Assembly (NCBI GenBank): GCA_013154075.1
Contig: JAADDG010000104.1
Location: 1-9,665, forward strand
Reading direction: 5' to 3'
Length of the DNA: 9,665 bases
From: Campylobacterota bacterium
Lineage (GTDB): Bacteria > Campylobacterota > Campylobacteria > Campylobacterales > JAADDG01
In this document: in pieces, positions 1 through 7,548 of the stretch
Numbering within the stretch: the stretch's first letter is position 1
Layout: each line of letters opens with the position of its first letter
The notes under the pieces: model-generated
Told to the model about the DNA's origin: nothing
Database searches by the model: none
Seen by the model: only the letters and a program-made list of their open reading frames with translations
Program-made: the position numbers and the translations under genes

Positions 1-75
1 AGACATCAAATCTCCAAATGCCGCCAGCCATTCGGGCAGACATTTGGGACAGTCGCATTTACATTTTTTTGCCAT
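1..75 (-). CDS. motB: MotB flagellar stator protein, N-terminal fragment (cut by window edge)
   Basis: MotB is the peptidoglycan-anchored half of the flagellar stator. It pairs with MotA in the inner membrane, and ion flow through the pair drives rotation. Only 25 codons lie in the window. Read on the minus strand from the ATG at 75 they start MAKKCKCDCPKC and continue into PEWLAAFGDLMS, the hallmark N-terminus of MotB/PomB just before the single membrane helix. The ion-binding Asp would lie in that helix, outside the window. The start lies 14 bases after the motA stop with an AGGAT ribosome site at 81-85, so motA and motB form one operon. Four cysteines (5, 7, 9, 12) crowd the cytoplasmic tail. 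H+ versus Na+ specificity cannot be judged from this fragment. Confidence 0.9.
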   Translation of the reverse strand, partial: MAKKCKCDCPKCLPEWLAAFGDLMS

Positions 76-89
76 GATCTATCCTATTT

Positions 90-857
90 TTATTTGTCAA
101 ATTGGCTCTCTCTCTCGTTTGGAGGTAGGAACGAGAGTAGTTTAGCTTCCAAAGCTCTTGGATTGTCTCCGGACTGTATGGCCATAATCCCTTCCAAAAT
201 TAAAGTTTTGGCCAATGTTTCGTCGGCGTCTCTGATATTTAGAATGTTTTCTATCGGGCCTCCCACTATGTTTCCAAGCATTGCTCCATACATCGTAGTT
301 AGAAGCGCTACCGCCATTGAGGGACCGATGGCCGAGGGATCGGACATGTTTAGAAGCATCGCAACCAAACCTATTAGGGTTCCGATCATTCCCATAGCTC
401 CGGCGAATCCTCCGAGCTGTCCGAAAATCTGGGCGTTTGCTTTGTGCCTTTCGCTTGTTTGCTCCATCTCTATTTCCAAAAGCTCTCTTATGGTATCGGG
501 TTCGTTTCCGTCAACCGCCATAGAAAGCCCCTTTTTCAAAAATTCGTTCTCTTCGCTGTTTGCCGCGGATTCCAGCGCCAAAATTCCGTCTTTTCTTGCG
601 GTGGTGGAGTATTCGACCATCTTTTTTATAAGTTCGTTTAGATCGTATTGAGTAGGTTTGATGGCCACCATAAAGATTTTTACGAAATTTTTCATCTGCT
701 CCATTTTAAAAGCTATCAGCAAAACTCCTATAGTTCCTCCAAATACGATTAAAATGGATGGAATATCTATATAAGGTCCTATTCCGACTCCCATAGCCAT
801 AGCACCGAAAAGCAGTGCGAGAGTCAAGACAAGACCGATAACGGTTCCTAAATCCAT
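90..857 (-). CDS. motA: MotA flagellar motor stator subunit
   Basis: MotA is an inner-membrane stator protein that couples ion flow through MotA/MotB to torque on the FliG ring. The 255-residue length is normal for the family. Membrane segments are visible near residues 1-22, 33-50, 147-170 and 178-200. The large cytoplasmic loop carries Arg88 and Glu96, matching the charged residues that contact FliG (R90 and E98 in E. coli). The GMIGTLIGLVAML helix and the DPSAIGPSMAVALLTTMYG segment are the most conserved parts, with Pro179 matching the functional proline of TM3-TM4. The tail NPRALEAKLLSFLPP is also typical. Overall it resembles PomA-type proteins. The ATG has an AAGGAA ribosome site 7 bases upstream (865-870). 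motB follows on the same strand, and a sigma-28-like promoter lies 58 bases upstream. Confidence 0.97.
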   Translation of the reverse strand: MDLGTVIGLVLTLALLFGAMAMGVGIGPYIDIPSILIVFGGTIGVLLIAFKMEQMKNFVKIFMVAIKPTQYDLNELIKKMVEYSTTARKDGILALESAANSEENEFLKKGLSMAVDGNEPDTIRELLEIEMEQTSERHKANAQIFGQLGGFAGAMGMIGTLIGLVAMLLNMSDPSAIGPSMAVALLTTMYGAMLGNIVGGPIENILNIRDADETLAKTLILEGIMAIQSGDNPRALEAKLLSFLPPNERESQFDK

Positions 858-914
858 CTATTTCTTCCTTTTAAAAATTTTTAAAGTTGTTAATAAAAAA
901 TTTACTCTTTGTAT

Positions 915-941
915 ATATCGGCGGAGAATATTAAAGTTTTA
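915..941 (-). promoter_or_regulatory. Sigma-28 (FliA-type) promoter for motAB
   Basis: Read on the minus strand, TAAAACTT (934-941) is followed by exactly 11 bases and then GCCGATAT (915-922). The enterobacterial FliA consensus is TAAAGTTT-N11-GCCGATAA, so the -35 matches 6 of 8, the -10 matches 7 of 8 and the spacing is exact. Transcription would start near 907 and give a leader of about 50 bases before the motA ATG. Late flagellar or motility genes are the usual targets of this sigma factor, which fits the downstream motA-motB pair. No experiment supports the site here; the call rests on the match and its position. Confidence 0.72.
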
Positions 942-1045
942 TATGAATTTAGTAAAAAAAATTTGCTTGGAAAAATATACATTTATTACAGGAAAATTTC
1001 GATATATTTATAAATAAATTTTAAAAATATTCGGAGGCTTTATAG

Positions 1046-2347
1046 ATGTCTTTATCGATTATAATACTTGCTGCCGGAAAAGGCACGAGAATGAAATCCA
1101 AACTTCCTAAAGTGTTGCATAAGATCTGCGGTTATGAGATGATTTATTACTCTATAAGAGAGGCTAAAAAGCTAACTAACGATATAGAGGTGGTTTTGTA
1201 TCACGAGGCCGATTTGATAAAAGAGGCTGTGAGTAAATATTTTGATGATATTGAATTTGTGATGCAGGATCTTGAGAACTATCCCGGAACCGGCGGAGCG
1301 GTGATGAACTGCAAACCCAAAAACGAAAAGGTTTTGATTTTAAACGCCGATATGCCTTTGGTTGAGGCTGAAGAGCTTAAGGGCTTTGAAGAGATTGACG
1401 CCGATATCGTAATGAGCGTGATAGAGCTTGACAATCCGAGCGGTTACGGCAGAGTCGTGATAAAAGATGGAGAAGTTAAGAAGATAGTGGAGGAAAAAGA
1501 CGCTACCGAAGAAGAGAAAAAAATAAAGACGGTAAATGCGGGAGTCTATTTGATAAAAAAGGAGCTTTTGGAAAAGTTCCTGCCTAAACTAAACAACGAC
1601 AATAAACAAAAAGAGTATTATCTTACCGATATCATCGAGCTTGCTAAAAAAGAGGGCTACAAAATTGCGCCGCTTTTTGTAAAAGAGGAGCATTTTAAGG
1701 GCGTAAACTCAAAATATGATTTGGCTAACGCCGAAATTTTGATGCAAAATAGAATCAAAAAAAGATTGATGCTAAACGGTGTGATTATGAGACTTCCCGA
1801 TACTATCTATATAGAAGAGGGAGTGGAGTTTGAGGGAGAGTGCATTATCGAAAACGGCGTTAGTATCTATAAAGGCAGCAAAATAGTAAACAGTCACATA
1901 AAAACGAACACCGTCATAGAAGATAGCGAGATCGTAAACTCTTCCGTAGGTCCTTTGGCGAGAATCAGACCGGGTTCTAAGATAGTGGATACTCATATAG
2001 GAAACTTCGTAGAGGTCAAAAAATCGACTCTAAAAGGGGTAAAGGCCGGTCATTTAAGCTATCTTGGAGACAGCGAGATAGATGAGGGGACGAATATAGG
2101 AGCGGGAACGATAACGTGCAACTATGACGGAATAAGAAAGTATAAAACCATTATAGGCAAAAATGTTTTTGTGGGAAGCGATACGCAGATAGTTGCTCCC
2201 GTTAAGATAGAGGACGATGTTTTGATAGCTGCGGGAACGACTGTAAATAGAGACGTTCCAAAAGGCTCTTTGGCTATAAGCAGGCTCGGAATGAAGACGG
2301 TTTCCGGATTTTTTTATAAGTTTTTTTCTAAAAAAGAGGGGGATTGA
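1046..2347 (+). CDS. glmU: Bifunctional GlmU: GlcNAc-1-phosphate uridyltransferase / glucosamine-1-phosphate acetyltransferase
   Basis: GlmU acetylates glucosamine-1-phosphate with acetyl-CoA and then joins it to UTP, giving UDP-GlcNAc for peptidoglycan and LPS. The N-terminal nucleotidyltransferase domain (about 1-225) shows LAAGKGTRM (8-16) with Lys22, YPGTGGA (79-85) and the NADMPL motif whose Asp102 corresponds to the metal-binding Asp105 of E. coli. The C-terminal left-handed beta-helix has hexapeptide repeats. It contains KAGHLSYLGD with the probable catalytic His336, then NIGAGTITCNYDG and IGKNVFVGSDTQ. The 433 residues are complete and close in length to the C. jejuni enzyme. The ATG has a GGAGG site 8 bases upstream (1033-1037). 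It heads a seven-gene operon. The 188 bases upstream are AT-rich and contain only a weak candidate -10 (TATAAA, 1009-1014). Confidence 0.97.
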   Translation: MSLSIIILAAGKGTRMKSKLPKVLHKICGYEMIYYSIREAKKLTNDIEVVLYHEADLIKEAVSKYFDDIEFVMQDLENYPGTGGAVMNCKPKNEKVLILNADMPLVEAEELKGFEEIDADIVMSVIELDNPSGYGRVVIKDGEVKKIVEEKDATEEEKKIKTVNAGVYLIKKELLEKFLPKLNNDNKQKEYYLTDIIELAKKEGYKIAPLFVKEEHFKGVNSKYDLANAEILMQNRIKKRLMLNGVIMRLPDTIYIEEGVEFEGECIIENGVSIYKGSKIVNSHIKTNTVIEDSEIVNSSVGPLARIRPGSKIVDTHIGNFVEVKKSTLKGVKAGHLSYLGDSEIDEGTNIGAGTITCNYDGIRKYKTIIGKNVFVGSDTQIVAPVKIEDDVLIAAGTTVNRDVPKGSLAISRLGMKTVSGFFYKFFSKKEGD

Positions 2348-3639
2348 GTATAATAACGCCTATGGAAAATTTGCTTAAGAATAAAAATATTTTAGTCGGA
2401 GTAACCGGTAGTATAGCTATCTATAAAGCTTTGGAGTTGATACGCCTTTTTGTAAAAGCGGGGGCGAATGTAAGAGTCGTTATGAGCGAGGAGGCTAAGA
2501 AGTTCGTAACTCCTCTGACATTCGAGGCCGTAAGCTCGAATGCCGTTTTGCATATGGGAAGCGAAAATTGGTCGAGCGATCTAAATCATATAGGAGTAGG
2601 GCAGTGGGCTGATCTTTTCGTCATAGCGCCCGCTACCGCAAACACTATAAACAAACTCTCAAACGGAATAGCGGATAATCTTCTGCTTCAAAGCGCTTTG
2701 GCTTACGATAGAGTTAAGATAATAGCTCCTGCGGCCAATACCAAAATGTATGAAAATCCCGTAACTCAAGCCTCTTTTAAGATGCTAAAACTTTTAAATT
2801 ACAAAGTTGTGGAGCCTCAAAGCAAAGTTTTGGTTTGCAATGTAGAGGGCAAGGGTGCTTTGGCCGAAGTTAGCGATATCTTTTACGCTTCTTGCAGAGA
2901 GCTTCTAAAAGATGAGTTTTGGGAGAATAGAAAGGTTGTGGTAACGGGAGGCGGAACGATAGAGAGAATAGATTCCGTTAGATACATATCCAATTTCTCA
3001 AGTGGGAAGATGGCTAAAAATTTGGCTTTGGCTCTCTATCTAAAAGGAGCTTCCGTTTGTCTTCTTACAACCAAAGAGTTTGATGATCTTCCAAAAGAGA
3101 TCTATCAAATAGAGATAGAGAGTTCGGATGAACTTCAAGAGTATCTGATAGATTGTATAAGATCCGCTAAAAAAGGAGTTTTAACGAAACCTACTTTGAT
3201 GGATGATTCCACTCCGATTCTTATTCAAAAAAAGCCGTATCTTTTTATGGCGGCCGCCGTTAGCGACTATTCTCCCAAATTTCCTCAAGAGGGCAAGCTT
3301 AAAAAAGATATGCTTGGGGATGAATGGAATCTCGTTTTGAAAAAGAATGAAGATATTTTGAAAAGTATCGATAAAGAGGGAATTATAGCTATAGGTTTCA
3401 AGGCCGAAAAGGATGAAAAAGAGGCTTTGAAAAACGCAAAAGAGATGCTTTTGAGTAAAAATCTGGATGCGGTTTGTTTGAATATTTTAAGAGATGAGAA
3501 TGATTTTGGAAGCGATCTTAACGAGATAGAGTTTGTAACAAGAGACGGGGTAAAAAAACTGCCTCTTAAAGACAAACTCTCCATATCTTTCGAAATTTTA
3601 GAGGAAGCTAAGAAGCTCGATGATAACGGCGATAAATGA
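2344..3639 (+). CDS. coaBC: CoaBC: phosphopantothenoylcysteine decarboxylase / phosphopantothenate-cysteine ligase
   Basis: CoaBC catalyses two successive steps of coenzyme A synthesis. CoaB joins cysteine to 4'-phosphopantothenate using CTP, and the flavin-dependent CoaC decarboxylates the product. The CoaC domain shows GVTGSIAIYKAL (19-30), the catalytic His82 in LNHIGVGQWAD, the substrate clamp PAANTKMYENP (Asn132) and Cys165. The CoaB domain shows TGGGTIERID (201-210), VRYISNFSSGKMA (212-224), AAAVSDY (303-309) and IGFKAE. A stretch of about 20 residues before AAAVSDY seems longer than in E. coli. The start is uncertain. TTG at 2344 overlaps the glmU stop (TTGA) and sits 4 bases after GAGG. 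ATG at 2362 lacks a clear ribosome site but gives MENLLKNKNILV, which lines up better with relatives. Confidence 0.95.
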   Translation: MSIITPMENLLKNKNILVGVTGSIAIYKALELIRLFVKAGANVRVVMSEEAKKFVTPLTFEAVSSNAVLHMGSENWSSDLNHIGVGQWADLFVIAPATANTINKLSNGIADNLLLQSALAYDRVKIIAPAANTKMYENPVTQASFKMLKLLNYKVVEPQSKVLVCNVEGKGALAEVSDIFYASCRELLKDEFWENRKVVVTGGGTIERIDSVRYISNFSSGKMAKNLALALYLKGASVCLLTTKEFDDLPKEIYQIEIESSDELQEYLIDCIRSAKKGVLTKPTLMDDSTPILIQKKPYLFMAAAVSDYSPKFPQEGKLKKDMLGDEWNLVLKKNEDILKSIDKEGIIAIGFKAEKDEKEALKNAKEMLLSKNLDAVCLNILRDENDFGSDLNEIEFVTRDGVKKLPLKDKLSISFEILEEAKKLDDNGDK

Positions 3640-4381
3640 GATAGCCAGATTCGAGTCGATTTTTTCGAAGTTGGCCGTAACCGAATTTAACGCAACTTTG
3701 CCTATCTCCATTAAAGTTTTGAAAAAGATGGATTTAAATAAATATGTTCTTCAGATAGGCAAAAAAGAGGTAGAGACCAAAAGTCTTATTCCTCTAAAGG
3801 AGGGTAAAAGCTATTGGGGCGATTTTAAGACCTCGAAAGGGGATGTGCTGCAGATATCGAATCTTTTGGAGAAGCCCTCGTTTGAGAATAAAAAACCGTT
3901 TTTAAAAAATGAGTTTTTTTTAGGTTTGGACGATATAAAAAATATCTTTTCGAAAGAGAAGCCTAAAGCTGCTTTTAAAGAGCATATTTTACATCAGATG
4001 AGTTCGACTTCGAGTAAAGAGGAGTTTGTTCAATATGCCAATATGCTTTTTGCGCTTGAAAATGGTGTTTTTTTTATTCCGATAGAGGATGAAAAAAGAA
4101 GATATTTTTTTCAATTTAAAAATAAGCAAAAAAAGGGTAGAGTTAAAAAAGAGTTTACCACCCAATTTTATGCCTCTTTTGAAAATCTCGGTCCGATAAA
4201 GGGAGAGGTGAAATTGATAGGAGAGGCTAAGAAGCTGACTTTGTACGCCTATTTTGAAAAGAGTGTTTCGTTTTTGAAAAAAGAGATAAAGAATCTGGAG
4301 ATGGACGGGGAAGTTTTTTGCTCAAAGAACATAGCTCCTCTTTTCGATTCGAGCGACAGACTGCTTGATATTAAAGGTTAG
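3620..4381 (+). CDS. Conserved hypothetical protein with a FliK-like C-terminal region
   Basis: No named function is known to me. The 253-residue, lysine-rich protein has no signal peptide or membrane helix. It occupies the slot held by cj0823 between dfp and uppS in C. jejuni. Residues about 40-80 (VLQIGKKEVETKS, then a basic linker ending in DVLQISNLL) look like the small beta-domain seen upstream of FliK C-termini. Residues about 165-245 (FYASFENLGPIKGEVKLIG, then LTLYAYFEKS and a helix of LKKEIKNLEMDGEVF type) match the pattern of the flagellar hook-length control C-terminal domain: a LG-P/V beta hairpin, a second strand pair, then an amphipathic helix. I infer a FliK-related fold; a role in flagella or secretion is unproven. 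The ATG lies 20 bases inside coaBC, with GAGGAA at 3601-3606. Confidence 0.75.
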   Translation: MITAINEIARFESIFSKLAVTEFNATLPISIKVLKKMDLNKYVLQIGKKEVETKSLIPLKEGKSYWGDFKTSKGDVLQISNLLEKPSFENKKPFLKNEFFLGLDDIKNIFSKEKPKAAFKEHILHQMSSTSSKEEFVQYANMLFALENGVFFIPIEDEKRRYFFQFKNKQKKGRVKKEFTTQFYASFENLGPIKGEVKLIGEAKKLTLYAYFEKSVSFLKKEIKNLEMDGEVFCSKNIAPLFDSSDRLLDIKG

Positions 4382-4383
4382 GA

Positions 4384-5073
4384 ATGAATGAATTAAGACA
4401 TATTGCCATTATAATGGACGGAAATGGCCGATGGGCTAAAAAACAGGGATTTGCAAAGAGAGTCAAAGGGCATGAAGAGGGAGCTAAAAGAGTTAGAGAG
4501 ATAACGATATTCGCTTCAAATTACGGTGTTAAATATTTGACTCTATACGCTTTTAGTACCGAAAATTGGAAAAGACCGAAATATGAGATAGATTTTTTGA
4601 TGAAATTGATGGATATTTATCTAAAAAACGAACTAAAACTCTTTTTGGAAAACGAAGTTAGGTTTGAGACAATAGGCGATCTTTCAAAACTTCCTTCGAA
4701 TCTGAGAGACAGAATAGCTTATACCAAAGAGCAAACGGCCTCGTTTACGGGACTTACGCAGGTTTTGGCGATAAATTACGGCTCAAGAGACGAAATAATT
4801 AGAGCCGTAAGGAGAGCGAAAGAGGCGGGAGTGGAGCTGACTGAGGAGAATATGAACGACTTTTTGGATACGGCGGGAATGCCCGATGTGGATATGCTAA
4901 TTAGAACGGGAGGAGAGCAGAGGCTTTCGAATTTCCTTCTTTGGCAAAGCGCTTATAGCGAGCTTTTTTTCACTCCGACTCTTTGGCCCGATTTTACTCC
5001 AAAAGAGCTTGAGGGGATGATAGATAAGTTTAATAAAATCGAGAGAAGATTCGGCGGCGTAAAAGATGAATAA
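4384..5073 (+). CDS. uppS: Undecaprenyl diphosphate synthase (cis-prenyltransferase)
   Basis: UppS condenses farnesyl diphosphate with eight isopentenyl diphosphates to make C55 undecaprenyl diphosphate, the lipid carrier for peptidoglycan, O-antigen and other glycans. It acts at the inner face of the membrane. The 229-residue protein carries the full signature: IAIIMDGNGRWAKK with catalytic Asp12, GHEEGAKRVREI (29-40), LTLYAFSTENWKRP (52-65), LAINYGSRDEI and the C-terminal DMLIRTGGEQRLSN followed by FLLWQSAYSE. Arg174, Arg180 and Glu193 correspond to R194, R200 and E213 of E. coli. The ATG follows the previous stop by 2 bases, with TAGGA and AAAGG immediately upstream. It overlaps the next gene by 8 bases, implying translational coupling. 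Confidence 0.97.
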   Translation: MNELRHIAIIMDGNGRWAKKQGFAKRVKGHEEGAKRVREITIFASNYGVKYLTLYAFSTENWKRPKYEIDFLMKLMDIYLKNELKLFLENEVRFETIGDLSKLPSNLRDRIAYTKEQTASFTGLTQVLAINYGSRDEIIRAVRRAKEAGVELTEENMNDFLDTAGMPDVDMLIRTGGEQRLSNFLLWQSAYSELFFTPTLWPDFTPKELEGMIDKFNKIERRFGGVKDE

Positions 5074-5809
5074 TTATCTCTATTTGGCCGGTTTCACTCT
5101 CCTTGGACTTTTGATAGGCTCCTTTTTGAATGTTTTGATTGTAAGGATTCCAAAAGGAGAGAGCGTAGTTTTCCCATCCTCTCATTGCGTAAAATGTAAC
5201 AATAAGCTTAAATGGTGGCACAATATTCCCATCCTCTCTTGGCTTATTTTAGGTGGAAAATGCTACTTTTGCAAAGAAAAGATATCTTGGCAGTATCCTC
5301 TTATAGAGGCTTTGAGCGCTTTTATTTTTGCTCTCTCTTACCTAAAGAGCGAAACTTTGCTTCAAGCTTTGGTGGTCTCTTTGGTTTTTGCTCTACTGCT
5401 TGCGTTATCGGCTATAGATTTCAAATACAAAGAGGTTCCGGATAGCTTGAATCTATCCGCTTTGACTTTGTCTATTTTCTCTTCAAAGGATATTATAGGC
5501 AATTTTCAAAACGCTCTTTTGTTTGCGGGAGCCTTTACGCTTCTTAGATTTTATCTTTCGTTTATTTTGAAAAAAGAGGCGATGGGAGAGGCCGATATTA
5601 TGATAGCCGCTACGATAGGGGCGATGGTGGGAGTGAAGCTTGGGCTTTTTACTATATTTTTATCGGCCGTTTTGGCTTTGATAGGTTTTGCGATAGTGGC
5701 GAAGAGAGATTATGAAATGCCTTATATTCCCTTTTTGGCTATGGCGCTTTTTGTAGTTTTTGTGTTTAGGGACTATTTTAGCTCCTTTTTGGAAAAGCTG
5801 TATGGGTAG
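5066..5809 (+). CDS. A24-family prepilin peptidase / N-methyltransferase
   Basis: This polytopic inner-membrane aspartic protease cleaves the short leader of type IV pilins or type II-secretion pseudopilins and methylates the new N-terminus. The N-terminal region has GSFLNVLIVRIPKGES (18-33). It is followed by a four-cysteine cytoplasmic loop, CVKC (41-44) and CYFC (66-69), typical of the bifunctional PilD/GspO form. The peptidase Asp118 sits in AIDFKYKEVPD and the second catalytic Asp177 in GEADIM, where many relatives have GxGD. Several hydrophobic helices follow, ending with the usual MPYIPFLA. The 247 residues are normal for the family. No pilin or secretin genes lie nearby, so its substrates are elsewhere. 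The equivalent C. jejuni gene (cj0825) has the same neighbours. It overlaps uppS by 8 bases and the next gene by 8. Confidence 0.94.
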   Translation: MNNYLYLAGFTLLGLLIGSFLNVLIVRIPKGESVVFPSSHCVKCNNKLKWWHNIPILSWLILGGKCYFCKEKISWQYPLIEALSAFIFALSYLKSETLLQALVVSLVFALLLALSAIDFKYKEVPDSLNLSALTLSIFSSKDIIGNFQNALLFAGAFTLLRFYLSFILKKEAMGEADIMIAATIGAMVGVKLGLFTIFLSAVLALIGFAIVAKRDYEMPYIPFLAMALFVVFVFRDYFSSFLEKLYG

Positions 5810-6818
5810 AATCTCCAAATTTCTAATCAACAACTTTTTCAAAGTCTTTATTCCTCTCTTTTTTACGCTCTTTTTTATAGCCGCGATTATGTTTTTTATA
5901 ATGATTTCCCGTTTTACTTCCTATCTTAGCCTTACTTTTTTGGAGCTTGGGGAGATTTTTGTATATTTGCTTCCGAAAATAATTATTTATACTCTTCCTG
6001 TCAGTTTTTTTATTTCCATGGCTATGACGGCTTTGAATATGTCTAAAGAGAGTGAAAATATAGTTTTGTTCTCTTTCGGGTATTCTCCTAAGAAGATGGC
6101 GAGGGTCTATTTTTTTTTGGCTTTTTTCGTTAGCGTATTTTTGCTCGTAAATTCCGTTTTTATTCTTCCTATCGCAAAACAGCTTTATAAAAATTTCTTG
6201 GAAGTTAAAAAGGTTGAAGCCAAAATCAACATAAAGCCTACGGAATTCGGGCAGAAGTTTTCGGATTGGATCGTTTTTATAAACAAAGCAGACAATAAAG
6301 GGTATAAAGATATAGTCCTTTACAATCAAAACAGCAAAAAAGATACGTTTATTTTGGCAAATCATGCCAAGCTAAATAGACAAACGGGGCTTTTGAATCT
6401 ATCTTTAGCTAAGGGGAAGGTTTTTTATATCGAAAGAGAGGATATCAGACAGATAGATTTTTCCAATATGAATATAAATAATTTTCTAAGAGCCGAAGAG
6501 CTAAGGGACGATACCGTTTTGGAATATTGGATGAAAGCTTTTGATGATAAGAAAAGAGCGAAAGATTTTAGCTTTTTGATTTTGATTTCGGCTTTTCCTA
6601 TGGTAAGCTACCTTTTTGCTCTGGCCATAGGGACGGTGCATATAAGGCATGATAGAGTTAGAATTTATCCTTATCTTTTTGCGATCGTGATAGCTTACTA
6701 TATTTTGAGCGTGATCTTTTCCAAAAACGCTCCTTTTGTGGGGATTTTGGCCGTTCCTTTTATTTTTTATGTGATATCTAAAATCACTTTTAGAAAACGG
6801 GTTTTGAGGAGATTTTGA
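5802..6818 (+). CDS. LptF/LptG (YjgP/YjgQ) family LPS export permease
   Basis: LptF and LptG form the membrane part of the LptB2FGC transporter, which extracts lipopolysaccharide from the inner membrane and pushes it along the periplasmic bridge. The 338-residue protein has three N-terminal helices (about 13-36, 46-78 and 92-118), a periplasmic beta-jellyroll region of about 130 residues and three C-terminal helices, which is the family layout. The segment SMAMTALNMSKESENIVLFS, followed by GYSP, matches the cytoplasmic coupling region that contacts LptB. I cannot assign LptF versus LptG from sequence alone. I chose ATG 5802 (MGRISKFLINNFFKV), which overlaps the preceding stop by 8 bases. A TTG at 5760 would add 14 residues that are unlike the family. 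The equivalent C. jejuni locus is cj0826. Confidence 0.9.
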   Translation: MGRISKFLINNFFKVFIPLFFTLFFIAAIMFFIMISRFTSYLSLTFLELGEIFVYLLPKIIIYTLPVSFFISMAMTALNMSKESENIVLFSFGYSPKKMARVYFFLAFFVSVFLLVNSVFILPIAKQLYKNFLEVKKVEAKINIKPTEFGQKFSDWIVFINKADNKGYKDIVLYNQNSKKDTFILANHAKLNRQTGLLNLSLAKGKVFYIEREDIRQIDFSNMNINNFLRAEELRDDTVLEYWMKAFDDKKRAKDFSFLILISAFPMVSYLFALAIGTVHIRHDRVRIYPYLFAIVIAYYILSVIFSKNAPFVGILAVPFIFYVISKITFRKRVLRRF

Positions 6819-6820
6819 TA

Positions 6821-7546
6821 TTGAGGGTAAAAATTACTCTTGCTTATGACGGTAGCAGATTTGAGGGCTATCAGATTCAAAAAAGGACTCCAAATACGGT
6901 AGCGGGGCGCCTTTATGAGGTGTTTTCTTCGCTCAATATAGATTCGAAAATCGAAGCAAGCGGCAGAACCGATACCGGAGTGCATGCGACGGGACAGGTG
7001 ATATCGTTGGATATTCCCTCTTTTTGGAGCGATTTGAATAAATTGAAAACTTTTCTAAACAGAAAGCTTCTTCCCCATATTTATATAAAGAGAATAGAAA
7101 AAACGAAAGAGGATTTTCACGCAAGATATGATGCCAAAAGCAGAGTCTATCGTTATGTAGTTAGCGAAAGTGAACCGAATGTATTTTTGACATCTTATGT
7201 AACTTTTGTGGATAATTTGAATAAAACTTTTTTAAAAGAGGCGGCTAAACTTTTTGAAGGTACTTATGATTTTGAATATTTCAAGAAAACAGGAAGCGAT
7301 ACTAAAAATTTTGTAAGAACTATCTACAAAGCGGATGTTTACGATTACAAAGATTTTACTATTTTTTATTTCGAAGCAAACGGTTTTCTTAGAAGTCAAG
7401 TTAGAATGATGGTGGATTTTTTGCTAAAAATTTCTAGAGGCCTTCTTACAAAAGATGATCTGTTAAAACAGCTTTATAAAAAAGAGCTTATCTCCTCCAC
7501 TCTCGCTCCTCCAAACGGTCTTTATTTGGCGAAAGTAAAGTATTGA
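6821..7546 (+). CDS. truA: tRNA pseudouridine(38-40) synthase TruA
   Basis: TruA converts uridines at positions 38-40 of the tRNA anticodon stem to pseudouridine. The 241-residue protein shows ITLAYDGSRFEGYQIQ at the start. The active-site block SGRTDTGVHATGQVIS has catalytic Asp51, and the family's SRVYRYVV follows. FEANGFLRSQVRMMV and LAPPNGLYLAKV close the C-terminus as expected. Two TTG starts are possible. TTG at 6821 lies 9 bases after AGGAG (6807-6811), and I prefer it. TTG at 6815 overlaps the upstream stop by 4 bases but is only 3 bases from the ribosome site. It is the last gene of the glmU operon. No strong terminator follows its stop before the toxin-antitoxin promoter. Confidence 0.96.
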   Translation: MRVKITLAYDGSRFEGYQIQKRTPNTVAGRLYEVFSSLNIDSKIEASGRTDTGVHATGQVISLDIPSFWSDLNKLKTFLNRKLLPHIYIKRIEKTKEDFHARYDAKSRVYRYVVSESEPNVFLTSYVTFVDNLNKTFLKEAAKLFEGTYDFEYFKKTGSDTKNFVRTIYKADVYDYKDFTIFYFEANGFLRSQVRMMVDFLLKISRGLLTKDDLLKQLYKKELISSTLAPPNGLYLAKVKY

Positions 7547-7548
7547 TT

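Noticed and set aside
94..651. 185-codon open frame on the plus strand opposite motA
   Set aside because: It lies wholly antisense to a clear MotA gene, has no recognisable family pattern and is explained by the codon bias of motA.
998..1005. TTCGATAT as a possible sigma-28 -10 for glmU
   Set aside because: The expected -35 position (979-986, acatttat) does not resemble TAAAGTTT, and a housekeeping operon is an unlikely FliA target.
1009..1014. TATAAA as the -10 of the glmU operon
   Set aside because: Plausible by position, but the -35 region is poor and many similar hexamers occur in this AT-rich stretch, so I did not list it as a feature.
5760..5801. Extended TTG start for the LptF/G permease
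   Set aside because: The 14 extra residues (MCLGTILAPFWKSC) are unlike the family and come from the end of the peptidase gene; ATG 5802 gives a normal N-terminus.
5823..6365. 180-codon open frame on the minus strand opposite the LptF/G permease
   Set aside because: Lys/Arg/Asn-rich translation without domains, fully antisense to a conserved membrane protein; a shadow frame.
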